NCBI GenBank assembly: GCA_031292275.1
Contig: JARLHL010000100.1
Coordinates: 50,157-114,156, forward strand
Direction: 5' to 3'
DNA length: 64,000 bases
Origin: Desulfocapsaceae bacterium
Lineage (GTDB): Bacteria; Desulfobacterota; Desulfobulbia; Desulfobulbales; Desulfocapsaceae
Shown: piece after piece, positions 16,094 to 24,718 of the stretch
Position numbering within the stretch: position 1 is the stretch's first letter
Layout: each line of letters begins with the position of its first letter
Translations under genes and position numbers: made by a program
The notes under the pieces: model-generated
The model's database searches: none
Told to the model about the DNA's origin: nothing
The model's input: the letters and a program-made list of their open reading frames with translations, nothing else

Positions 16094-18712
16094 ATGAATA
16101 ATTTCAAACTCAATAATTTTGCTATTTGTTTTGTTGTCATCGCATTAATTTCCTTGTCAGTCAACGGAATAATACTGCTCCGTGTTTTAAATTTGCACAT
16201 GAAGACTCTGAAGGAGCAGCAGATGCGCCAGGAGTCGCTGCAGATTGCGTATGGCATTCAACAGGAAACAGCGGCCCTTTCACGCATGGTGCGTGCATAC
16301 ACAACATCAGGTGATAACAGATACTTGAGGTATTACTATGATATTATAGATATCAGAAACGGTAAAAAACCCCCGCCGGAAAATTACAATGCCACATATT
16401 GGGCCGAGGTCATGGCCGGTAAACGTGAGCATTTCATGCCGAATGATCGACCTGGAATTTCGATCCTGGATCGAATGAAATCCCATGGTTTCAGTCATGA
16501 AGAGTTTATGGCTATCGACAAGGTATTGAGCTATTCCGGTGAACTGTACGAGCAGGATCAAATCGCTTTTGCAGCAACCCAAGGCCTGTATGACCCTGTG
16601 CACAGGGAATTTGTCAATGAAGGTGAACCTCAGCGGCAATTTGCCAATGATTTTGTGTACAGTCCAAACTATCTGCAACTTGAATACCAGCTTTTACGGG
16701 CTATAGACAACTTTGTCCTCTTGACCGACGAACGGACCCAGTCTGCGGTCAAGAGCGTTTCAATCCAGTTGAATCGGAGTATTTATGCAGCTATAGCGAT
16801 TCTGGCCATAACCGTCGTCATCGTATTGATAGCGATGGGAGTTCTTCGTAATTTGGTGCTTGCGCCGATGAAAAACCTGATGAACAGCGCCTTGGAACTG
16901 GGATCAGGTCATTATAATCATCGCGTCGGCATTGCCCAAGGTGTCTATGAGCTTCAGTTGCTGGAACAGACATTCAATACAATGGCCCAGAATATTCAGG
17001 AGGATATTCTTCAGCGAGAGCAGATTCAGAATGCCCTGGAAATTGCGACAATCAAAGCGGAGGCCTCGACGAAAGCCAAATCTCTCTTCCTGGCTAATAT
17101 GAGCCATGAAATCAGAACACCAATGAATGTCATTATCGGCATGTCTCACCTTGCCCTCAATACCGACCTTGATGCCCGCCAGCGCGACTATATCGGTAAA
17201 ATGCAGATTGCTGCACAATCTCTGCTTGGGGTTATCAACGACATTCTGGATTTTTCAAAAATTGAAGCCGGCAAACTGGAACTCAACATTGTTCCTTTTC
17301 AGATCGAAGGGGTTGTGGATAATGTCCTGACGTTACTCCGCCAGCGGGCCATGGAGAAGGGGATTGAACTCCTCCTGGAAATTAAAAGTCCGCAGCTGCT
17401 CGGAAATCTTGGGACCTTTTTAGGAGACCCTTTACGTCTTGGACAGATCCTCACAAATTTGCTGACGAATGCCGTGAAGTTTACCAAGAAGGGCTCTGTT
17501 ATAACGACCATTGAGGAAATGTCTCAACAGGAAAACAGACGTGAGTTGCAGTTTTGCATCGAGGATACTGGTATCGGTATGACATCGGAGCAATTAGCAA
17601 GTCTGTTTCAGGAATTTTACCAGGCCGATGGTACGACCACTCGAAAATATGGGGGCACAGGTTTGGGGCTGAGCATTACTAAAAGGCTCATTACCCAAAT
17701 GGGAGGCAGCATTTTTGCTACCAGCCAACTCGATCAAGGCTCGAAGTTTATATTTACAGTCCCTCTCTCCACTCCGGTACAACCGCTGCCGGAAACTTCC
17801 CCTGAAGTTTCCGCTCAGGGTTTAAAGGCTCTGATCATTGATTCTCATCCGCCCGCACGGCGGGTCTTGCGTAGTATGCTCGGGAATTTCGGCATTGACA
17901 GCCTTGATGCGGATTCGGAGGATGCTGCATTGTATCTCCTCAATAATCCTGAAAATATTTTTGATATGCTCTTTATTGAATGGGGTTTGCCCGGCATGGG
18001 CGGCCAAAAACTCATGTCGGCAGTTGAAAAACTTTCTTTACGGCCCGATCCCATTCTGGTTGTAATATCGGCCCATGATGGGGAGAAAATTTATGAATTG
18101 TGTGCAGAACGGCAAAGCCGGTATTTTATCTCTAAGCCTGTGCTGCCAAGAGAATTGCGGAAACTGATACGAAAAATCAAATCAAAGAACTCGATCGAGG
18201 AAACACCATCATCGCTTTTCAATAAAACGAACCTTAAGGGAATGTGTGTCCTGGTTGTCGAAGACAACCTTTTCAACCAGCAAATCGCCTCGGAATCGCT
18301 TTCTCTGGTCGGCGTGCACGTTGATGTTGCAAATAACGGCCAGGAGGCTATTGAGATGATCAGTTCGAAGCAGGATGACTATTATGATGCCGTCCTGATG
18401 GATATACAAATGCCCGTCATGGATGGTTATGAAACGACGAAGCATCTTCGCAGTCAGGAAAAGTATGACGCCCTGCCCATCATTGCCATGACTGCGCATG
18501 CTATGATTGAGGAACAGCAGCACTGCCGGGCGATTGGAATGAATATGCATATCGCCAAGCCCATCAATCTGAAGGATCTCTATCAGGCCCTGGCCGCATA
18601 TTACAGCACTCAGGAGGCCGTTCTTTTACCCGGATCGGATTTTTCGGCTCAACAGAACTCCACGTCTTGCGAACACGTGCCAGATGAGATTCAAAGTCGG
18701 GACCCTGATTGA
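16094..18712 (+). CDS. Hybrid sensor histidine kinase with two receiver domains
   Basis: An 872-residue inner-membrane kinase. Order: transmembrane helix (about 9-30), periplasmic sensor (about 31-230), second helix (about 232-255), HAMP (about 256-310), a dimerisation domain with phospho-acceptor His338 in FLANMSHEIRTPM, an ATPase domain with NAVKFT and DTGIGM motifs and GTGLGLSI, then two receivers. In the first receiver the usual aspartate is replaced by glutamate (E629, FIEWGLPGMGG), so it is probably a pseudo-receiver. The second keeps its aspartate (D770, LMDIQMPVMDG). The C-terminus lacks an Hpt domain. It is followed by genes for a porin-like protein and a periplasmic binding protein, which suggests sensing of a periplasmic solute. 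Confidence 0.93.
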   Translation: MNNFKLNNFAICFVVIALISLSVNGIILLRVLNLHMKTLKEQQMRQESLQIAYGIQQETAALSRMVRAYTTSGDNRYLRYYYDIIDIRNGKKPPPENYNATYWAEVMAGKREHFMPNDRPGISILDRMKSHGFSHEEFMAIDKVLSYSGELYEQDQIAFAATQGLYDPVHREFVNEGEPQRQFANDFVYSPNYLQLEYQLLRAIDNFVLLTDERTQSAVKSVSIQLNRSIYAAIAILAITVVIVLIAMGVLRNLVLAPMKNLMNSALELGSGHYNHRVGIAQGVYELQLLEQTFNTMAQNIQEDILQREQIQNALEIATIKAEASTKAKSLFLANMSHEIRTPMNVIIGMSHLALNTDLDARQRDYIGKMQIAAQSLLGVINDILDFSKIEAGKLELNIVPFQIEGVVDNVLTLLRQRAMEKGIELLLEIKSPQLLGNLGTFLGDPLRLGQILTNLLTNAVKFTKKGSVITTIEEMSQQENRRELQFCIEDTGIGMTSEQLASLFQEFYQADGTTTRKYGGTGLGLSITKRLITQMGGSIFATSQLDQGSKFIFTVPLSTPVQPLPETSPEVSAQGLKALIIDSHPPARRVLRSMLGNFGIDSLDADSEDAALYLLNNPENIFDMLFIEWGLPGMGGQKLMSAVEKLSLRPDPILVVISAHDGEKIYELCAERQSRYFISKPVLPRELRKLIRKIKSKNSIEETPSSLFNKTNLKGMCVLVVEDNLFNQQIASESLSLVGVHVDVANNGQEAIEMISSKQDDYYDAVLMDIQMPVMDGYETTKHLRSQEKYDALPIIAMTAHAMIEEQQHCRAIGMNMHIAKPINLKDLYQALAAYYSTQEAVLLPGSDFSAQQNSTSCEHVPDEIQSRDPD

Positions 18713-18797
18713 CAATGAGGATGAAAAATCATCAGGGTACAGGAAGATGCATTTTGCACAATGACTGTTTATTAACTGTGTGAGGAAGGAATTACCG

Positions 18798-20024
18798 ATG
18801 AAGAGACCTGGTCTATGGAAACAGGCAGTCCTGTGCTGCTTTGCCTTAATATTTGCCCCGAACGCTCATGCAGTTGAATATTCGGTCTCGGGCTTTGGGA
18901 CTGTTGGAGGTGCGATTTCCGACAACAGCACAACCATGCAGCGGTTTATTAACGACAAGGGAACATTCAGTCGTGACTCGTTGCTCGGAGTGCAGCTTGA
19001 TGCCAAATTTAACGAAAAATGGAGCGCAACCACCCAGGTGATTGTTGCCCCGAGAGTGGATGAGGATACAGGAGTAGCCCCCCAGCTTAAATGGACCCTC
19101 CTCTCCTATCGCCCTTCGAATGACTGGCTTATTCGCGTTGGCAGATTAAGTCTGGGAGGATTGCTGAATCAGCAAAACATGGATGTCGGGGTTTCGTATG
19201 ATATGGCGCGTCTGCCGAACGAGGTGTATCTCCTTTCCTCTTCCTATGATTTCGATGGTATCAGTCTTGCCAAGACCTGGAATGCCTCACAATTCGATAT
19301 TACCTTGGACGGCTCGTTCGGTTTTCAAAAACGCGATCTTCGCAGTTATGGCAATGGCAGCCAGACCCAGAGATATTATTCAGCGGACGTCTCCGGAGGT
19401 GCGCTTGTATTGACAGTCAGTGATCTTGATCGCACAATGTATCGGCTCGGATGGGACATGATGTATGTCAAGCCGGTTGCTGCGGGCGGATTTCTCAGTA
19501 AATATACCTTTACCCAACTCCCTGGCGGCCTGTATACTCTGGGGATGCCCCAGTATACATCGGGTGCTTTTTTCCATTCTTTCTTTCTCGGCGGCCGGTT
19601 TCCGGTGGGCGATTTTATGGTTTCAAGCGAATGTACTGCCGTCATTCCGGAAAATGTCGAACCCGCGCCGCCAAGTATTTCCGCATATGTCTCTCTTTCT
19701 TATAAATGGAACAAATGGACCCCTTATCTTACCTATGCGCAGATGTGGACGAGCGGGATGGACACATGGCGCAAGGTGCAGGGAGCTACCCCAATCCCTC
19801 AGCTCGGTATCACTCAGGCCGCAATTGACGATGCGGCAAGTCTGATGGCCGTATATGAGCAGAATTCCTGGATGCTCGGCACTTCATATGCCATTTCCCC
19901 GAAACAGAAACTGAAAGCTGAAGCTATGCTCACACATGTCGGTGAGCGCTCTGCCATGTTTGATGGTCCGATTGCCCACGAAAATGTAATGGTGTATTCT
20001 TTATCGTATAACTTTTCATTTTGA
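18798..20024 (+). CDS. Outer-membrane porin-like beta-barrel protein
   Basis: From the ATG at 18798 (GAGGAAGGA site) the product has a Sec signal peptide (ending about PNAHA-VEY) and then alternating beta-type segments rich in Tyr, Trp, Ser and Gly. It ends in phenylalanine (SLSYNFSF), the usual C-terminal signature for assembly into the outer membrane. It resembles the porin-like proteins that accompany sensor kinase and phosphate-binding-like genes. About 408 residues. The transported solute is unknown. Confidence 0.8.
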   Translation: MKRPGLWKQAVLCCFALIFAPNAHAVEYSVSGFGTVGGAISDNSTTMQRFINDKGTFSRDSLLGVQLDAKFNEKWSATTQVIVAPRVDEDTGVAPQLKWTLLSYRPSNDWLIRVGRLSLGGLLNQQNMDVGVSYDMARLPNEVYLLSSSYDFDGISLAKTWNASQFDITLDGSFGFQKRDLRSYGNGSQTQRYYSADVSGGALVLTVSDLDRTMYRLGWDMMYVKPVAAGGFLSKYTFTQLPGGLYTLGMPQYTSGAFFHSFFLGGRFPVGDFMVSSECTAVIPENVEPAPPSISAYVSLSYKWNKWTPYLTYAQMWTSGMDTWRKVQGATPIPQLGITQAAIDDAASLMAVYEQNSWMLGTSYAISPKQKLKAEAMLTHVGERSAMFDGPIAHENVMVYSLSYNFSF

Positions 20025-20033
20025 CGAGGGAAG

Positions 20034-20543
20034 ATGTTCTGTATCTCATATTCCCTATTGACGCGCATGCCTGAAAATTCGGTAGGAATGCGCAATTGCC
20101 GCAACCTCCGGCGAACCGGAAGGGTGGCGACGATGTGTCTTCTGGCGATTATTTTCGTCCTTTTCCCGCCGCCGGTGTCCGCTGCTGTGACTGTAATCGG
20201 TAATCAATCTTTGGGTGCGGCAGGAGAGATTGATAAAAATATATTGGCCCGGATTTTTACGGGGCGGGCCGTACAGATATCGGGAATATCGGTAATGCCT
20301 GTCAATATGAATGCCGGAGATCCGGCACGTTCCGATTTTATACGGGATATCCTCCAGCAAAGCGACGATGACTACATTTCGTATTGGATCGTCCGGCGTG
20401 CGATAGGAAGAGGTACTCCTCCTGTTGAATTGAATACTGTCGGGGAAATGGTCGATTATGTTCGATCCACACCGGGTGCTGTCGGGTATATTGATACCTC
20501 TCAGACGGTTTCAGGGGTAAAAATACTGTTGTCCCTGCCTTGA
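20034..20543 (+). CDS. Small periplasmic binding protein (PstS-like fold)
   Basis: The product has an N-terminal signal peptide (hydrophobic stretch MCLLAIIFVLFPPPVSA) and a compact domain with the type 2 periplasmic-binding pattern: ILARIFTGRAVQISG, FIRDILQQSDDDYISYW and the closing TPGAVGYID. At about 169 residues it is roughly half the length of a transport PstS, so it is probably a sensor-type lobe rather than an ABC substrate carrier. It is 10 bases downstream of the porin gene and probably part of one operon with the hybrid kinase, for which it may present the ligand. The start is uncertain: the ATGs at 20067 or 20088 are also possible. Confidence 0.78.
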   Translation: MFCISYSLLTRMPENSVGMRNCRNLRRTGRVATMCLLAIIFVLFPPPVSAAVTVIGNQSLGAAGEIDKNILARIFTGRAVQISGISVMPVNMNAGDPARSDFIRDILQQSDDDYISYWIVRRAIGRGTPPVELNTVGEMVDYVRSTPGAVGYIDTSQTVSGVKILLSLP

Positions 20544-21014
20544 TGTGAGTGCTGCGCTTACCATCGCAAGCAGTTGAAGGCTCACTTGAGCGTAATTTTT
20601 CCTTCTTCGCATAGAGAGTATCGTGGGGAATTCCCCGCTGCGAATCAGGACTACATCGATTGCACAAATCCAAGATATTGTATAATTGGATGTTGATGCA
20701 CTGGTCGAATCATTGGTGCGCAACGCTATACTCTTCCTGCCAGGATTTTACGGCAAGCCCTCCCTGCATATTGACAGGTGAGGTGACTTCTGCTATGAGA
20801 GGAAGATGAAGTTGATGAGCTCTGCGGTTAACTGTCTGTAACAATTAAACCCTGTAGGCGAGACTCGAGCAGAGGCTAATCTTTTCACCCTTGGTTCCGA
20901 AAAGTGCCCGAGTTTATCCGAGGTCCTTTTCCGGCGGCGTTGGATACGGGCCATGACGTGAGAGAAGGTGTCGTTTGCGACGAGCGCTGCCGATGACGTT
21001 TTTATTGAGCTAGC
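20544..21014. other. Intergenic region before fluC
   Basis: About 470 bases. A weak hairpin GCTC-ACTT-GAGC with a following T-rich stretch lies near 20580 and may end the previous operon. I looked for a fluoride riboswitch before the fluC start and did not find its conserved blocks. Confidence 0.4.
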
Positions 21015-21404
21015 ATGAATCTTGAATCCTTACAGCGGTGCATCCTGATCGGGATCGGAGGTTTTCTCGGCGCTGTTGTTCGTTATCTGCTGGCCAACTG
21101 GATAAGTCTCAGGTGGGGCCGGCCTTTTCCGCTGGGGACTTTTATCATCAATATAAGCGGCAGCTTTTTGATCGGATTTCTGATGGCCCTGTTGATGGAG
21201 CGATTGGCTGCCCCTCCCTTCTGGCGTCTTTTTCTGGTGGTCGGCTTTCTGGGAGCGTACACGACCTTTTCATCCTTCGAATATGAGACGGGAGGGCTTC
21301 TCAGGAATGGGGAGATGGTCTTGGCCGCCCTCAACGTTTTTTTAAGCGTTCTGGTCGGGTTTGGAGCCCTTAAGCTCGGAGAAATACTGGCAAAAATTAT
21401 CTGA
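21015..21404 (+). CDS. crcB: Fluoride exporter FluC/CrcB
   Basis: A small inner-membrane fluoride channel (129 residues, four helices) that works as a dual-topology dimer. The family motifs are visible: GIGGFLGAVVRYLLANW, GTFIINISGSFLIGFLMALL and the sodium/fluoride-site stretch FLGAYTTFSSFEYE. The CBS/DUF190 gene follows 118 bases downstream on the same strand. Confidence 0.93.
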   Translation: MNLESLQRCILIGIGGFLGAVVRYLLANWISLRWGRPFPLGTFIINISGSFLIGFLMALLMERLAAPPFWRLFLVVGFLGAYTTFSSFEYETGGLLRNGEMVLAALNVFLSVLVGFGALKLGEILAKII

Positions 21405-21522
21405 TTTTCGCGACATGCCGGAGGAACGTGCAAGAGTCGATATTGCCGGCTGTTTGTCTGCCGGTTGATATACCTGCAGTCCAGTCCGGATGCGTATGTG
21501 GTCTGATTGCGGAGGTGTGAGG

Positions 21523-22800
21523 ATGTTGAAATATACATGCATTGAGATCTTTACCAGTGAGAGTGCGCGGTGGCAGGGTCAGGCCCTCCATTACGCCATC
21601 GTACGCTATGTCAATGCCTTGAAAATCGCCGCTCGCACGATCGTCAGCAAAGGCGTTGCAGGTTCTTACGAGAGCGGCGACCTTGCCAGCGAATGGATAG
21701 AGGTCCTTTCCTTCAACATGCCGGTCCGTATCACCATTATTCTTCCTGCTTCAGAGACCGCATCTGTCCTTGCAGGAATACAGGAGATGGTGGCAGAGGG
21801 CATTATTGCCCTGCGGGAAATGGATGTTGTGTTTCATAAGACCAGCAGCTCGCTCATTCCTAAAAATACCAGGGTAAGGGAGATTATGACTGCTGACCCT
21901 GTTGCGGTCCGGACCAATTCGCCGCTGCATACGGTCGCCAAGACCTTACTGTCATCTCCCTTTACCGGTCTCCCTGTGCTTGATGACCGGAATCGTCCTG
22001 TGGGTGTCATTGCTCAGGGTGACTTGATTTATAAGGCTGCTCTACCCCTGCGGTTAGGTTTATTGCGCAGCACCGATAAAGTTAGGGCCGATGATATTCT
22101 TGCATGCATGGAAAACCGGCTGGCCGGTGATGTTATGACCACGCCGGCTGTCATTATCACTCAGGATCAGCCTGTGAGTGCGGCCGTTGAGTTGATGCTG
22201 CAGAAAAAAGTCAAACGTCTTCCCGTCGTGGATGCCTTAGGGGCGATAGTAGGGATTGTTTCTCGCCTCGATATCTTCAGGACAGTGCTTAAAGACTGTC
22301 CTGACTGGCGTAGCTTCCAGGATAAAAGTATTCAGGTTGATAATCTCAAGTTTGTCTCTGATATCTTGAGGAGCGATACCCCTACGGTCCTTCCTGATAC
22401 CCCTGTCGACGAAGTTATTCAGGTGATCGATTCAAATGACATCGAGCGTGTCTGCGTGGTCGATAAGGAGGGGATATTTCTTGGCCTGATCTCTGATCGG
22501 GATCTGCTTATTGCTTTTGTGGATCGCCATCCGGGGATCTGGGAGTATCTTCGGATGCCCTTTACCGAAAAAGGTCGACGATTCCGCGAGCTGCAGGAAT
22601 ATCTGCAGGCCAGGACGGCGGCGGAGGTTATGAAGACCCAGGTTGTGACCATCCGGGAGAATGCCCCCCTTGAAGATGCCATTCGACTGATGCTCGAAAA
22701 GGTCATCAAGAGACTGCCGGTTGTCGACAAGGATGGACGTTTTGTCGGGATTGTCAGTCGCGATTCCCTGCTCAGGGCAGGTTTTGGTTCAATTGCGTAG
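21523..22800 (+). CDS. DUF190 protein with four CBS domains
   Basis: The start at 21523 has a strong GGAGG site. The N-terminal ~105 residues are a DUF190 domain (PII-like fold: TCIEIFTSESARWQG, YESGDLASEWIEVLSFNMP), followed by two CBS-pair modules (VREIMTADPVAVRTN, AGDVMTTPAVIITQ, LPDTPVDEVIQVID, AAEVMKTQVVTIRE). Length 425 residues. DUF190 genes are commonly linked with fluC/crcB, and CBS pairs bind adenine nucleotides, so an energy-responsive accessory to fluoride handling is likely. The exact role is not established. Confidence 0.9.
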   Translation: MLKYTCIEIFTSESARWQGQALHYAIVRYVNALKIAARTIVSKGVAGSYESGDLASEWIEVLSFNMPVRITIILPASETASVLAGIQEMVAEGIIALREMDVVFHKTSSSLIPKNTRVREIMTADPVAVRTNSPLHTVAKTLLSSPFTGLPVLDDRNRPVGVIAQGDLIYKAALPLRLGLLRSTDKVRADDILACMENRLAGDVMTTPAVIITQDQPVSAAVELMLQKKVKRLPVVDALGAIVGIVSRLDIFRTVLKDCPDWRSFQDKSIQVDNLKFVSDILRSDTPTVLPDTPVDEVIQVIDSNDIERVCVVDKEGIFLGLISDRDLLIAFVDRHPGIWEYLRMPFTEKGRRFRELQEYLQARTAAEVMKTQVVTIRENAPLEDAIRLMLEKVIKRLPVVDKDGRFVGIVSRDSLLRAGFGSIA

Positions 22801-22834
22801 AGGCAATGCTTTTCTTTGTAAGTGTGCGGGGCAA

Positions 22835-23725
22835 TCAGTCATTTTCGGCAATGCCACACGGCGGTTGATTGGCGATGGTGCCGACGAGGCGCTCAAGATC
22901 GTCGAGTGAATAGTATTCAATTTCTATCTTTCCCCGACCGCCGGTTTGGGAAATTTTGACGTTGGAGTTGAGGGTATTGGTGAGTTGGTTGGCCAGGACT
23001 GCCAGATAGGAGGCGGGGATTTGATCCGATTCTACCGTGGCTGTCTGCATTTTAGGCGTGGCGTTGAGTTTGCGGATCAACTTCTCGACCTGTCGGACGG
23101 AGAGTTTGTTTTTGACGATCAGATCGCGGATTTCCTTTTGGCTGGAATTATTACCCGCCAGACGTAAGAGGGAGCGCGCATGTCCTTCCGATAAGACCCC
23201 TGAGATGATATCCTGCTTTATGAATTCAGGAAGATTTAGTAATCTCAGCATGTTAGTTATTGTCGATCTGTTTTTTCCTACCTTTCTCGCTGTTTCCTCC
23301 TGCGTATAACCAAATTTTTCAATCAGCCTGTTGTAGGCTTCAGCCTCTTCGATGGGGTTCAGATCCGTTCGCTGCACGTTTTCAATAATCGCCAGTTCCA
23401 GCAGTGAATCCTCGTTTTCCAGGTCGCGGACGATCACCGGAACGGAAGTCAGTCCGGCAAGTTTTGAGGCGCGCAATCTGCGTTCCCCCGCTATGAGGGT
23501 ATATGCTCCATTTTTATCCGAAGGAGTGACGACCAGAGGTTGGATGACACCGTTGCTTCTGATGGAATCTGCCAGCTCCAACAGTTCCCCCTCATCGAAG
23601 GTGGTCCGCGGTTGGTATTTGTTTGGATCTATCTTGCTTATTTCGCATACAAAATATTTCTCATCTTCCGTTTCATTGCCAAAAAGGAGGTTTACTCCCT
23701 GGCCAAGTCCTGTGAGTTTAGACAC
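22835..23725 (-). CDS. parB: Chromosome-partitioning protein ParB
   Basis: A CTP-dependent DNA clamp that loads at parS and spreads. The 296-residue protein has the N-terminal CTP-binding region (IDPNKYQPRTTFDE, GERRLRASKLAGLTSVPV), the ENVQRTDLNPIEEA segment, a helix-turn-helix (YTQEETARKVGKNRSTITNM) and a C-terminal dimerisation region. The parS site lies about 1 kb away. It overlaps parA by eight bases and is co-transcribed after it. Confidence 0.97.
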   Translation of the reverse strand: MSKLTGLGQGVNLLFGNETEDEKYFVCEISKIDPNKYQPRTTFDEGELLELADSIRSNGVIQPLVVTPSDKNGAYTLIAGERRLRASKLAGLTSVPVIVRDLENEDSLLELAIIENVQRTDLNPIEEAEAYNRLIEKFGYTQEETARKVGKNRSTITNMLRLLNLPEFIKQDIISGVLSEGHARSLLRLAGNNSSQKEIRDLIVKNKLSVRQVEKLIRKLNATPKMQTATVESDQIPASYLAVLANQLTNTLNSNVKISQTGGRGKIEIEYYSLDDLERLVGTIANQPPCGIAEND

Positions 23726-24506
23726 GATTCATCCTTTGTTGTTTGAGAAATTCTTCGGCCAGATTTTTGTACGCCTTGCCGCCGCTGGACTGTGGGTCGT
23801 ACTCGACAATCGTCTTGCCATGGCTTGGGCATTCGCTCAGCCGAACGTTTCTCGGAATTACGGTTTTGAAGACCTGTTTGTCGAAATGTTTATGGATCTG
23901 ATCGGCAACCTGATACGTCAGCTTATTCCGCTTATCGTACATGGTTAACAGGAGTCCTTCAATAAAGAGACTCGTGTTGAAGGATCGTTTGACCGAACGT
24001 ATGGTGGTGACCAATTGGGCGAGTCCCTCCAAGGCAAAATACTCGCATTGCATGGGGATAAGGACTGAATCGGCTGCTGTGAGGGCATTGAGGGTCAGAA
24101 GGCCCAGAGAGGGCGGGCAATCGATGATGATATAGTCGAAATCAGAGCGGATTGATTGGAGGAGTGTAGACAGGTAACGTTCCCTCTTGTCAACAGATAT
24201 TAGCTCTATCTCAGCTGCCACGAGGTCAATGGATGTGGGTAGAACTTTAAGATTGCTGATTCCAGTTTCCAAGAGTATATCTGTTACACTGCAGGTTCCC
24301 AGATAGGCATGGTAAAGATGGTTGCTTATATTCCGGATATTGACGCCGACAGCGCTGGTTGCATTTCCCTGCGGATCTGAATCGACCAGTAGAATTCTTT
24401 TTTGCTGTATTGAGGCGAGTGCCGCAGCCAGATTTACTGATGAAGTGGTTTTACCAACTCCGCCTTTCTGGTTTGCGACGGCAACAATTTTGCCAAGCTT
24501 TTTCAT
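23718..24506 (-). CDS. parA: Chromosome-partitioning ATPase ParA (Soj type)
   Basis: A 262-residue deviant-Walker ATPase that moves ParB-parS complexes. The deviant Walker A KGGVGKTTSSVNLAAAL at residues about 14-30, the switch DSDPQGNAT and IDCPPSLGLLT are all present, and the C-terminus carries RNVRLSECPSHGKTI. The promoter region faces nadB and contains parS. The ParA-ParB order is the usual one. Confidence 0.97.
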   Translation of the reverse strand: MKKLGKIVAVANQKGGVGKTTSSVNLAAALASIQQKRILLVDSDPQGNATSAVGVNIRNISNHLYHAYLGTCSVTDILLETGISNLKVLPTSIDLVAAEIELISVDKRERYLSTLLQSIRSDFDYIIIDCPPSLGLLTLNALTAADSVLIPMQCEYFALEGLAQLVTTIRSVKRSFNTSLFIEGLLLTMYDKRNKLTYQVADQIHKHFDKQVFKTVIPRNVRLSECPSHGKTIVEYDPQSSGGKAYKNLAEEFLKQQRMNRV

Positions 24507-24684
24507 AGTAACCTCAAAAAGTGAGCATTAAACATCAGTACGAGTCTCACTATTAATACAATAGAGGGGCTCTAACAATAGAAATGTTATTTTTACTCTC
24601 TTGAAAGTAAGAATTGGCAGAGTTTTTTCTCTATTTTCCTTGAGTGGAGAGTATCTTAACGGGCATGTGATTTTCGCATTGGTA

Positions 24685-24700
24685 TGTTTCACGTGAAACA
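24685..24700. other. parS centromere site
   Basis: The 16-base palindrome TGTTTCACGTGAAACA matches the consensus ParB-binding site perfectly. It lies between parA and nadB. In most bacteria such sites cluster near the replication origin. Confidence 0.96.
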
Positions 24701-24718
24701 TTATTGAAGTGGTGAGAT

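Noticed and set aside
20760..21014. Fluoride riboswitch expected in front of fluC/crcB
   Set aside because: The conserved GGCGAUGG-type and pseudoknot blocks are missing from the 250 bases before the start. A more distant or degenerate copy cannot be excluded by eye.
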